Assembly (NCBI GenBank): GCA_038045965.1
Contig: JBBSXD010000006.1
Span: 1 to 6,150, forward strand
DNA length: 6,150 bases
Source of the DNA: ARS1285 sp038045965
Lineage (GTDB): Archaea; Nanobdellota; Nanobdellia; Pacearchaeales; GW2011-AR1
Direction of reading: 5' to 3'
Positions 1 through 4,888 of this stretch are shown here, piece by piece. Made by a program: the position numbers and the translations under genes. Positions within the stretch are counted from its first letter, which is position 1. Each line of letters opens with the position of its first letter. The notes under the pieces are model-generated. The model searched no databases, was not told where the DNA came from, and saw nothing but the letters and a program-made list of their open reading frames with translations.

Positions 1-2
1 TA

Positions 3-56
3 GGAAATTATGCTATTTTTATAAGAAGTATAGGAGCAGAGAAATATGAAAATTAG
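3..56 (+). CDS. C-terminal end of an upstream gene (partial)
   Basis: An open frame enters from the left edge and ends at TAG 54-56; it reads GNYAIFIRSIGAEKYEN. Codons (GGA, AGA, ATA, GCA) match the neighbours' usage, so this frame is preferred over the other open frame, which ends at TGA 47-49. It overlaps the start of the next gene by 11 bases, the same style of overlap seen between the genes at 2026 and 2486. Too little is visible to name a function; the close coupling suggests it belongs to the same operon of pilin-like genes. Confidence 0.5.
   Translation, partial: GNYAIFIRSIGAEKYEN
32..36 (+). promoter_or_regulatory. Shine-Dalgarno site of the first pilin-like gene
   Basis: AGGAG lies 9 bases before the ATG at 46, inside the end of the upstream gene. 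It supports that start and translational coupling. It is one of only two well-placed Shine-Dalgarno motifs in the window. Confidence 0.55.
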
Positions 57-642
57 AAAAATAATAATAAATAAAAAAGGAATATTATTATCTGAAGGAA
101 TAAGAATAATATTGGCAGTTATAGCTTTAGTTTTATTAATTTATTTAGCAGTGCAATTGTCTGGATTGTTTATAAAAAAAAGTGCACAAGAGCAGGCAAA
201 AGGAAGTATGAAGAGATTGATAGAAGAGATTAGAGTTATTGAAAATGGAAAAAAAATGGAAGCTCAATTATTTATAGAATCTCCCAATGACTGGTGGATT
301 ATAGCATGGCCATATAAAGAAGATAAGAGAAAACCTAATCAATGTAAAGGAAATTATTGTGTGTGTATTTGTCCTGTACCCGGAAAAGTGGATTTTGGGA
401 GTACACTTCTAACTTTTGAAAATTCTTTAGATTATTGTAATAATCTTGGAGTTTGTGAAGATGTAAATAAAAAAATTAAAACTATTTATGAATCCGCTAG
501 TACAGGGGATAAATTTGGAGATATTACAAAATCAATTCTTGATTTTTTTGGAGGAGAAACAAAAAATGTACCAATAGATATTAATAAACCATTACCAATA
601 AAAATTAAATTAGTTGATAATGAAATACATGTGATAAAATAA
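46..642 (+). CDS. Cys-rich pilin-like protein with class III signal peptide
   Basis: A 198-aa protein. Residues 1-12 form a positive leader ending INKKG, followed by a hydrophobic helix at about 13-43. Archaeal prepilin peptidase would be expected to cut after Gly12, leaving a mature start ILLSE with Glu at +5, as in many type IV pilins. The rest should lie outside the membrane: a helical, charged stalk (44-75), then a compact region with a Cys cluster (C100, C105, C107, C109) and a second pair (C131, C137), probably disulfides or a metal site. The C-terminal part (170-198) is rich in Pro, Ile and Lys and looks like beta structure. It is the first complete gene of the array and is followed after one base by a tiny membrane protein. 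Family not recognised by name; the pilin-like class is inferred from signal and topology. Confidence 0.8.
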   Translation: MKIRKIIINKKGILLSEGIRIILAVIALVLLIYLAVQLSGLFIKKSAQEQAKGSMKRLIEEIRVIENGKKMEAQLFIESPNDWWIIAWPYKEDKRKPNQCKGNYCVCICPVPGKVDFGSTLLTFENSLDYCNNLGVCEDVNKKIKTIYESASTGDKFGDITKSILDFFGGETKNVPIDINKPLPIKIKLVDNEIHVIK

Positions 643-643
643 A

Positions 644-748
644 ATGGACGATAAATATGATTTATTATTTAAGATAATTTTGGGAATTATTTTATTTGTA
701 ATTTTATTATACGGATTAAAATTTGTCTTGAAGACTTTGGGGGTATGA
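644..748 (+). CDS. Tiny single-helix membrane protein (34 aa)
   Basis: ATG at 644 starts one base after the previous stop codon and reads to TGA 746-748. The peptide begins MDDKYDLLFK and continues as one membrane helix (about residues 9-29), ending in a positive tail, KFVLKTLGV. It has no KKG processing motif, so it is probably an unprocessed membrane peptide. The tight spacing, typical codons and a hydrophobic segment without interruption argue that it is real. The role is unknown; it could be a small partner of the neighbouring filament proteins. Confidence 0.55.
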   Translation: MDDKYDLLFKIILGIILFVILLYGLKFVLKTLGV

Positions 749-782
749 AAAAGATTAAATAGATAATTTTTGTATTTGTTTT

Positions 783-938
783 ATGAATAAAAGAGGGGAG
801 ATTCTTTGGGTAAAAGTATTAGGCGCGATATCTGGTATGTTAGGCTTTGTTTTATTGGGTGTAGGGGGAGTTCAGAATGTAGTTATAGGGCAGATTCTTA
901 TTGGTATTGGAGGAGCATTAATTGCTGTAGGAAGTTAA
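783..938 (+). CDS. Small pilin-like or membrane protein with MNKRG leader (51 aa)
   Basis: ATG at 783 to TAA 936-938. The protein starts MNKRGEILW, a class III-type motif predicted to be cut after Gly5, followed by two hydrophobic stretches (about 10-30 and 32-50) rich in Gly (LGVGGV, GIGGALIAVGS). It is almost entirely hydrophobic, with no extracellular domain, so if processed it would leave a bare membrane hairpin or a very short filament subunit. It sits 34 bases after the preceding gene and one base before the next. The leader shared with the large neighbours suggests the same export and processing route. Function unknown. Confidence 0.6.
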   Translation: MNKRGEILWVKVLGAISGMLGFVLLGVGGVQNVVIGQILIGIGGALIAVGS

Positions 939-939
939 A

Positions 940-1092
940 ATGAATTTGGAATTTATAGACTTAATAGTTGAAATAGTTTTATCAGCAGGAATTGTTTATA
1001 CTTTATATAAGAAAAAATATAGTTCTGCAGCAGGAATAGGAATTATGTTTGTTGCTTATTTATTAATTAAGAATAAAGTTGGAACGGTATAA
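940..1092 (+). CDS. Small two-helix membrane protein (50 aa)
   Basis: ATG at 940 follows the previous stop codon after one base and reads to TAA 1090-1092. It has two hydrophobic segments (about residues 6-23 and 29-43) joined by a positive loop, YKKKYSS, which by the positive-inside rule would be cytoplasmic. No KKG motif. Third in a row of very small membrane proteins between two Cys-rich pilin-like genes. No family recognised; possibly a small accessory or assembly factor of the same surface structure. Confidence 0.55.
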   Translation: MNLEFIDLIVEIVLSAGIVYTLYKKKYSSAAGIGIMFVAYLLIKNKVGTV

Positions 1093-1120
1093 ATAAATAT
1101 ATTAATAAAGAAGTGTAAAA

Positions 1121-1996
1121 ATGAATAAAAATGGATTAGCAGTTTCAGTCATAGTAGTAATGATTATTATAGTCATAGGATTTGCTATATTGTTAATTTT
1201 TTATTCTCAAATAGCTTGGACTGGGAATATTGATAGAAGTGTTTGTCATCAGTCTGTTGTTTATAGGGCGACTTTACCAGAATTTGCAAATTCTAAAGAT
1301 TTTGTTCCATTAAAATGCAGAACAGAAAAAATATGTATTACTTCCAGTTTTCTTGGAAAATGTAAAGAATATGAAGGAGCTAAAGGAGTTACTAGAATAA
1401 AAGTAGATAATGTTAAAGATATAGAAAAAATTATCTCTCAAGAAATTTTAAGCTGTTGGGAGACTATGGGAGAAGGAAAATTGAGTTTGTTTAACGATTT
1501 TTTGGCAAAAAGTTTGGCTTTAAGATCTATAAAGAGCTCTTGTGTAGTTTGTTCAAGAATTTCATTTGACGATGAGAATTTAGAAAAATCCAAGATAGAT
1601 AAAGATAAATCTGATGTTTTTAAATATATGATTAGTCATAAAGTTCCAAATGAAGAAATAAGTTATTATGAAAAAATTTTAGGCGATAAAGGCAATTTGA
1701 ATATTAAGAATGAAATAAATTCTAAAACTTCTGATGAAATTGCAGTGGTTTTTTCTCAGATTTTAGCTCCGGATAACTTGAATATTCTTACTAGAGTTTT
1801 GAGTGGTCTTGGTTTAGGTTTACTAACCCCCTATCAAGTTTCTTTTTCAATAATAGAAAATAATATTATTGCAGGTTATTGCGGGGATGTTAAAGTAGGA
1901 GGAGATGCAAAAAAAGGTTGTAGTGTGGTAAGAACAATGAATTATAATGCTAATGATATCTCTCAATTCTGCGGAAAAATAGAAAGCATCTCATAA
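1121..1996 (+). CDS. Large Cys-rich pilin-like protein
   Basis: A 291-aa protein starting MNKNGLAVS: a class III-type leader (Asn instead of Lys/Arg at -2), then one hydrophobic helix at 8-30. The long remainder has ten cysteines (42, 66, 72, 81, 112, 141, 144, 254, 267, 284), including a CVVC pair at 141-144, and would lie outside the cytoplasmic membrane, probably held by disulfides. Other visible parts are SCWETMGEGK (111-120), a charged stretch (150-170) and a hydrophobic patch GLGLGLLTPYQV (229-240). From memory, similar proteins with a short leader, PLKC, CW and CxxC-SRI motifs recur in DPANN archaea as uncharacterised proteins; this is recollection, not a search result. The AT-rich 28-base gap before it (for example ATAAATATATTA, 1091-1102) could hold a promoter, but no good ribosome site is visible. 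Confidence 0.8.
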   Translation: MNKNGLAVSVIVVMIIIVIGFAILLIFYSQIAWTGNIDRSVCHQSVVYRATLPEFANSKDFVPLKCRTEKICITSSFLGKCKEYEGAKGVTRIKVDNVKDIEKIISQEILSCWETMGEGKLSLFNDFLAKSLALRSIKSSCVVCSRISFDDENLEKSKIDKDKSDVFKYMISHKVPNEEISYYEKILGDKGNLNIKNEINSKTSDEIAVVFSQILAPDNLNILTRVLSGLGLGLLTPYQVSFSIIENNIIAGYCGDVKVGGDAKKGCSVVRTMNYNANDISQFCGKIESIS

Positions 1997-2000
1997 ACTA

Positions 2001-2008
2001 TTTATAAT
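2001..2008 (+). promoter_or_regulatory. Possible TATA box for a leaderless transcript
   Basis: TTTATAAT is centred about 22 bases before ATG 2026 and 28 before the second in-frame ATG at 2032. That spacing fits transcription beginning at or next to the start codon, and no ribosome binding site is seen. If used, it supports the long N-terminus (2026/2032) over the internal ATG at 2086. A+T-rich sequence makes chance matches easy. Confidence 0.35.
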
Positions 2009-2025
2009 TGTTGGTTATTTAAAAT

Positions 2026-2496
2026 ATGAAAATGAAAAATACAATAAAAAATAAATTTTTTAAGCATTCATATTTTAGCAAAAATATGAATAAAAAAGGA
2101 GAGTTAGGAGATATAATAGGATTAAAGGAAACTATTTTCTTAATATTAAATATAATTTTTTTTGTTATATTATTGAGCTTTGCTTATAATGCTGGGAGCA
2201 GAGCTTTTGTTTATGAAGAGAGTTATGCTAAACAAATAGTAAGTATAATAGATAATTCTAAACCTGGAATGAATATATTATTAGATGTTAAAGAGGGGTT
2301 AGAAGTGGGAAAAGAAAATGGAATTAAATTAGAAGATACTTTCAAGATCGACGACAAAGAAAATAAAGTAATGGTTAGATTAAGCAGTAATGGATATATG
2401 TATAATTATTTTTCTGATTATGATGTGAAGTTAAGTTTGCAGGATAATTTATTGCTGATTAGTATAGGAGAAAAAAATATATACAATGAAAAATAA
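2026..2496 (+). CDS. Pilin-like protein, first of a four-gene minor-pilin-like set
   Basis: A 156-aa protein with an unusually long positive leader (MKMKNTIKNKFFKH...) ending MNKKGE; predicted cleavage is after Gly25. The hydrophobic helix at about 33-56 (TIFLILNIIFFVILLSFAY) is followed by a 100-residue Cys-free domain of charged beta-like strands. Starts at 2026, 2032 or 2086 are possible. The first two are favoured because the leader is conserved at DNA and protein level in two later genes, which lack the internal ATG, and because a TATA-like box sits at the right distance. The end overlaps the next gene by 11 bases. The set of four consecutive small proteins with one N-terminal helix resembles minor-pilin tip gene sets in layout only; the exact function is unknown. 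Confidence 0.75.
   Translation: MKMKNTIKNKFFKHSYFSKNMNKKGELGDIIGLKETIFLILNIIFFVILLSFAYNAGSRAFVYEESYAKQIVSIIDNSKPGMNILLDVKEGLEVGKENGIKLEDTFKIDDKENKVMVRLSSNGYMYNYFSDYDVKLSLQDNLLLISIGEKNIYNEK
2041..2102 (+). repeat. Signal-peptide cassette repeat, diverged copy
   Basis: A gap-free 62-base match (53 identical) to the repeats at 2483-2544 and 3676-3737, in the same reading frame. Nine differences: five fall in a six-base loop, two form a compensatory pair in a stem. The hairpin is 2066-2075 paired with 2082-2091 (ATTCATATTT / AAATATGAAT) around the loop TAGCAA. It encodes the leader just before and including NKKGE, and the internal ATG at 2086 lies in the right arm of the stem. Confidence 0.85.
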
Positions 2497-2544
2497 ATTT
2501 TTCAAGCATTTATATTTGAATTCAAATATAAATAAAAAAGGAGA
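2481..2544 (+). repeat. Signal-peptide cassette repeat, copy identical to 3674-3737
   Basis: 64 bases identical to 3674-3737 (offset 1193). It begins five bases before the ATG and ends within the codon just after the predicted prepilin cleavage site; the sequences diverge directly on both sides. It contains a perfect 26-bp palindrome (2508-2533) with the central hexamer GAATTC and arms ATTTATATTT / AAATATAAAT. Confidence 0.95.
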
Positions 2545-3007
2545 ATTATTATCTGTTTGGTGGATTTTTGTTTTAGCAGTTATAGCTTTAGGAATAGTTA
2601 TAGGTGTTAGTGTTTATTATTCTGCTGAAGTAAATATAAATTTGGTACATGCAGATATTTTAGGAAATAGGATAGCTAAATGTTTAATCCAAGATGGAAA
2701 AATCTTATATGATATGGAAAAATATGATTTTTTTAAAGAATGTAAAATTAACAAGAAATTATTTAATGAAGGAGATTTTTTTGTAAAAATTTTAATTAAT
2801 TATGATGATAAAATAATTTATGATAAAAATTATGGGAATTCAGCCTATGAAAAAGATTGCCAGATTTTAGAGAAAATTAGTTCTAAAAGTAATTTAAGGT
2901 GTGTAAAGAAAAAGGAAATTGCAGAATATAATGATAAAGAAGTTGTGTTAGAAATAATCTCTGGGATAAATCAAGAGGGAGGAAGGATTTCTTTAACAAA
3001 TGAATAA
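2486..3007 (+). CDS. Pilin-like protein with four cysteines, second of the set
   Basis: A 173-aa protein. The leader MKNKFFKHLYLNSNINKKG is encoded by the repeated cassette; predicted cleavage is after Gly19, followed by a helix at about 21-48 (SVWWIFVLAVIALGIVIGVSV). The domain after it has four cysteines (in AKCLI, KECKI, KDCQI and LRCVK), enough for two disulfides, plus alternating charged and beta-like strands. The ATG lies 11 bases inside the previous gene. An AGGAG (2466-2470) is 15 bases upstream, rather far for a Shine-Dalgarno site, so coupling by reinitiation is likely. An in-frame TTG at 2516 would give a shorter leader. The sister genes have an ATG or this ATA codon at the fifth codon before the cleavage site; here it is ATA, so the longer leader is required unless TTG is used. 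Family not named; exported filament-type subunit inferred. Confidence 0.78.
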   Translation: MKNKFFKHLYLNSNINKKGELLSVWWIFVLAVIALGIVIGVSVYYSAEVNINLVHADILGNRIAKCLIQDGKILYDMEKYDFFKECKINKKLFNEGDFFVKILINYDDKIIYDKNYGNSAYEKDCQILEKISSKSNLRCVKKKEIAEYNDKEVVLEIISGINQEGGRISLTNE

Positions 3008-3674
3008 AAAATACCACCGTTCGCTGAAGCTTACTTTGCAACAAATTGTGAGGTATTTTTTAAGCCTCCAAATGGAAGACGAAGAACGTTGCAAACAAGG
3101 GGATATTAGATCCATTTGGAGCAATAAAAAATCTCAATTAGGAGAAACTATAACTTGGATTGTTGGATTTTTAATAGTTTTTTTTGTAGTTATAATATTT
3201 ATTATATTTAGCTTAACTCTTGCTGGAGAAAAATCTATTGTTGAAGGAAAAGATAAAATTGTTTTTAATAAATATAATATAAATATCAACTCTCAGAAGA
3301 TTTTATTAGATATATTAGATGATAAGATGAAAAGTGGAGAATCTGTTGAAGAGTTTATAATTAAAAGTAGTTCAATTGAAGATATCAATTTAATTAAGGA
3401 TAGTTTAAAAGAGAAGTTTGATAAAAAATTGAAAATTCTTGGAAATTGTGGATATTTGTTTTCATTGGAATATATTCCTATTGATTTAGTAGGAAAAGAT
3501 TATCAAGAAATTAGATCAAATATCTATTATAAAAAAATTGATTTTGGAGAGTTAGTTAGCATAGATTTTGATAAATCTTCTGAAGAGAGATTTAAAGATG
3601 GAGTAATATTGGATTTATTTTCTAAAGATTTTTTAATTAAAATTAAATTTTATTTAGGAGAATGTAAAAATTAA
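3000..3674 (+). CDS. Pilin-like protein with inserted N-terminal segment, third of the set
   Basis: A 224-aa protein. After MNKK come about 40 residues (KYHRSLK...SIWSNKK) unlike any other leader here; then SQLGETITW and a strong helix at about 51-74. NKKSQLGET followed by a long helix looks like a normal class III-type N-terminus, here with Ser at the cleavage position instead of Gly. The extra 120 bases are bounded by a 10-base direct repeat and are richer in G+C, so the original gene probably began MNKKSQLGE. An internal ATG at 3072 would shorten the leader to 21 residues before SQLGE. The helix is followed by a charged domain with only two cysteines (in GNCGY and GECKN). The start overlaps the previous gene by 8 bases, with purine-rich GAGGGAGGAAGG (2975-2986) upstream. 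Whether the extended leader is still processed is unknown. Confidence 0.72.
   Translation: MNKKYHRSLKLTLQQIVRYFLSLQMEDEERCKQGDIRSIWSNKKSQLGETITWIVGFLIVFFVVIIFIIFSLTLAGEKSIVEGKDKIVFNKYNININSQKILLDILDDKMKSGESVEEFIIKSSSIEDINLIKDSLKEKFDKKLKILGNCGYLFSLEYIPIDLVGKDYQEIRSNIYYKKIDFGELVSIDFDKSSEERFKDGVILDLFSKDFLIKIKFYLGECKN
3003..3132 (+). mobile_element. Probable 120-bp in-frame insertion with 10-bp direct repeats
   Basis: AATAAAAAAT at 3003-3012 recurs at 3123-3132. The 110 bases between have 46 G+C (42%), against 24 per 100 just downstream. Removing one repeat plus the insert restores the reading MNKKSQLGE. Inside are two perfect inverted repeats: 3035-3042/3088-3095 (TTTGCAAC) and 3066-3075/3112-3121 (CTCCAAATGG). 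Their arms interleave rather than nest. No transposase and no terminal inverted repeats, so a small non-autonomous element or other foreign insert is inferred, not proven. A 10-base A-rich repeat could also arise by chance. Confidence 0.5.
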
Positions 3675-3737
3675 TACAATGAAAAATAAATTTTTCAAGC
3701 ATTTATATTTGAATTCAAATATAAATAAAAAAGGAGA
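3674..3737 (+). repeat. Signal-peptide cassette repeat, second identical copy
   Basis: Identical over 64 bases to 2481-2544, including synonymous positions and five bases before the ATG. The perfect 26-bp palindrome lies at 3701-3726. The downstream codon differs (GAA versus GAT), after which the two proteins share no obvious sequence. Confidence 0.95.
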
Positions 3738-4155
3738 TGTATCAATATTAGCTTTAGTTATATTAAGTGTTATTTTATTCTCAGTTACTTTGTATATTTT
3801 TAATGTTAATAGCTCTAAAGTAATCAATGAGATAAATGATGCTAGATTTTTAAATAATATTTATCTAAAAGAGCAGTATATTGATTTTTATGTTAATGAA
3901 GCCATCGACAAAAGTTTAGTTAAAAGTTTAGATAAAAATAGTTTTATTTTAGAATTTAAAAACAATCTTAAGTTGTATGATAAAGATGATATTCTAGTAA
4001 GAAAGGATTTATTAAAAATTGCTGAAGAGATTAAAGATGAGAATGTTCAGTATGATGAAAAACTAATATTAAATGTAAAGGTTCAAATTGTTGAAAAGAA
4101 TCGCAAGATAATAGCAAGTTATAATTATGATAAACAGTTTGTTAGAATTTTGTAG
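3679..4155 (+). CDS. Pilin-like protein, fourth of the set
   Basis: A 158-aa protein with the same 19-residue leader as the gene at 2486 (MKNKFFKHLY...NKKG), then DVSILALVILSVILFSVTLYIF as the membrane/filament helix (about 20-43). The mature domain has no cysteine and is rich in Lys, Asp, Ile and Asn, with a mixed helix then strand pattern, unlike its sister at 2486. The start is 4 bases after the previous stop codon; AGGAG (3656-3660) is 18 bases upstream, too far for a classic site. It ends the tightly packed array: the next 203 bases are non-coding and structured. A structural or tip subunit of the same filament is inferred from position and signal only. Confidence 0.77.
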   Translation: MKNKFFKHLYLNSNINKKGDVSILALVILSVILFSVTLYIFNVNSSKVINEINDARFLNNIYLKEQYIDFYVNEAIDKSLVKSLDKNSFILEFKNNLKLYDKDDILVRKDLLKIAEEIKDENVQYDEKLILNVKVQIVEKNRKIIASYNYDKQFVRIL

Positions 4156-4167
4156 GTTATAATTATG

Positions 4168-4213
4168 TCCGAAACGTTGAAAACCTTACTATAAATAGTG
4201 AGGTCGTTTCGGA
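4168..4213 (+). other. Two-stem hairpin just after the pilin-like array
   Basis: TCCGAAACG (4168-4176) pairs perfectly with CGTTTCGGA (4205-4213). Inside it CCTTACTAT (4184-4192) pairs with ATAGTGAGG (4195-4203) with one G-T pair. The inner stem has only two bases between its arms, so the last pairs would open. The outer arms are separated from the inner stem by seven bases on the left and one on the right. It begins 13 bases after the stop codon at 4155. It could be a terminator part, a processed 3' end, a small structured RNA or part of a palindromic mobile repeat. Confidence 0.7.
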
Positions 4214-4220
4214 GCATCCC

Positions 4221-4302
4221 AAAAAATTCCCATTTGAAAGAAAAATCGCCGATCAAACCTCTGCCTGTTTAGGCAGAGGTGGCGATTTTTCGGGAATTTT
4301 TT
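4221..4302 (+). other. Long three-segment hairpin with terminal T-run
   Basis: Three perfect nested stems: 4221-4231/4292-4302 (11 bp, AAAAAATTCCC), 4241-4250/4281-4290 (10 bp, AAAAATCGCC) and 4257-4266/4271-4280 (10 bp, ACCTCTGCCT) closed by a GTTT loop. The left side has internal bulges of 9 and 6 bases; the right side has one and none, so the structure is strongly one-sided. The right arm ends in six T, so it could also act as a terminator on the plus strand. Together with 4168-4213 it makes up the only substantial non-coding block of the window, and its G+C (55 of 130 from 4168 to 4297) is well above the genes. Nothing like a tRNA or rRNA is seen. Confidence 0.8.
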
Positions 4303-4358
4303 CTGATCTACTAATAGTGAAAGTAAATATCTAAATAGTATAATTTTATAAGCTTTTT

Positions 4359-4820
4359 ATGGGAAAGACAAAAATATATGTAACCGAAAGTGATATTAAT
4401 AAAATTCCAGCGGATGCTCTAATGGTTTTATTATTTCCAGACTTCCCGCACTCAAGGCCATTGAGGAATCTTCAAACAGTAATTGGAAGGAGAGCACCAA
4501 GAAAATATGGAGAACCTTGTTTCAGAGATAATATCTTTATTTTTGATGATTTAAAATCTTCATTAAATAAAATTATTTATACTGGCTTAGTAGCTGCAAA
4601 TAATGAAGGATATCAATCTATCTCGGTTTCAACAGTAGAAATGATAAATAGAGTATTACAAGATGAAACTCCTCAAGAAGCTATAGAAAGAATAGCTGAA
4701 GGTGTAAAAGATTTTTTATGCGAATATTCTAAAAAAACAAAATTAGAAAATATTAAATTTGTTGTTTATAACAATCCTTATTTAGCAGAAAATATGTCTT
4801 CAGTTTTAGATAAAATTTAA
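4359..4820 (+). CDS. Divergent macro-domain-like protein
   Basis: A 153-aa soluble protein without signal peptide or membrane segment. The order of elements resembles a macro (ADP-ribose-binding) domain. IYVTESDINKIPADALMVLL (6-25) matches the usual first strand, GDI-x-K and 'VDA-I-V' strand. KIIYTGLVAANNEGYQSISV (71-90) resembles the strand-helix-strand with 'G-x-S-I'. PQEAIERIAEGVKDFL (105-120) and NIKFVVYNNPYLAENM (131-146) resemble the last helix and 'V-x-F-V-x-Y' strand. The usual NAAN ligand loop is replaced by LLFPDF and the Gly-rich loop near 'STG' by STVEM, so ADP-ribose hydrolysis is doubtful. This is fold recognition by eye. The ATG has no ribosome site and follows an AT-rich stretch (4331-4350), which suggests a leaderless transcript. 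The gene is unrelated to its pilin-like neighbours. Confidence 0.6.
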   Translation: MGKTKIYVTESDINKIPADALMVLLFPDFPHSRPLRNLQTVIGRRAPRKYGEPCFRDNIFIFDDLKSSLNKIIYTGLVAANNEGYQSISVSTVEMINRVLQDETPQEAIERIAEGVKDFLCEYSKKTKLENIKFVVYNNPYLAENMSSVLDKI

Positions 4821-4830
4821 TTCAAATACT

Positions 4831-4846
4831 AAAAAGGTTTTTAAAG
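4831..4846 (+). promoter_or_regulatory. Archaeal promoter (BRE plus TATA box) of the pilin-like gene at 4889
   Basis: Purine-rich AAAAAGG (4831-4837) is followed by TTTTTAAAG-type sequence (4838-4846). A start about 26 bases downstream (near 4868-4870) would give a roughly 20-base leader that includes the Shine-Dalgarno site at 4876-4880. All spacings fit an archaeal core promoter; no experimental support. Confidence 0.5.
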
Positions 4847-4875
4847 TGCAAAGATTATTTATAATATATTAAAGA

Positions 4876-4880
4876 AGAGG
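4876..4880 (+). promoter_or_regulatory. Shine-Dalgarno site of the pilin-like gene at 4889
   Basis: AGAGG, within AAGAAGAGGAAA, lies 8 bases before ATG 4889. It fixes the start of the short MNKKG leader. Confidence 0.55.
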
Positions 4881-4888
4881 AAATTGTT

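Noticed and set aside
2..49. Alternative open frame at the left edge ending at TGA 47-49 with an ATGA overlap
   Set aside because: Its codons and peptide (RKLCYFYKKYRSREI) are less like the neighbours than the frame ending at 56; kept only as a less likely alternative.
745..762. ATG at 745 with a 5-codon frame (MKKIK)
   Set aside because: Too short and with no supporting signal; simply the spacer before the gene at 783.
2481..3737. CRISPR array or IS ends suggested by the identical repeats
   Set aside because: Only two identical copies 1193 bases apart with complete genes between; the repeat is coding and in frame, with no spacers, cas genes or transposase.
4257..4280. The inner hairpin as part of a tRNA or box C/D RNA
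   Set aside because: No cloverleaf, acceptor end, or C (RUGAUGA)/D (CUGA) box pair in a suitable arrangement.
4158..4345. TATAATT at 4158-4164 and 4339-4345 as a target duplication around the hairpin block
   Set aside because: A seven-base A+T-only repeat is expected by chance here and it does not abut the hairpin ends.
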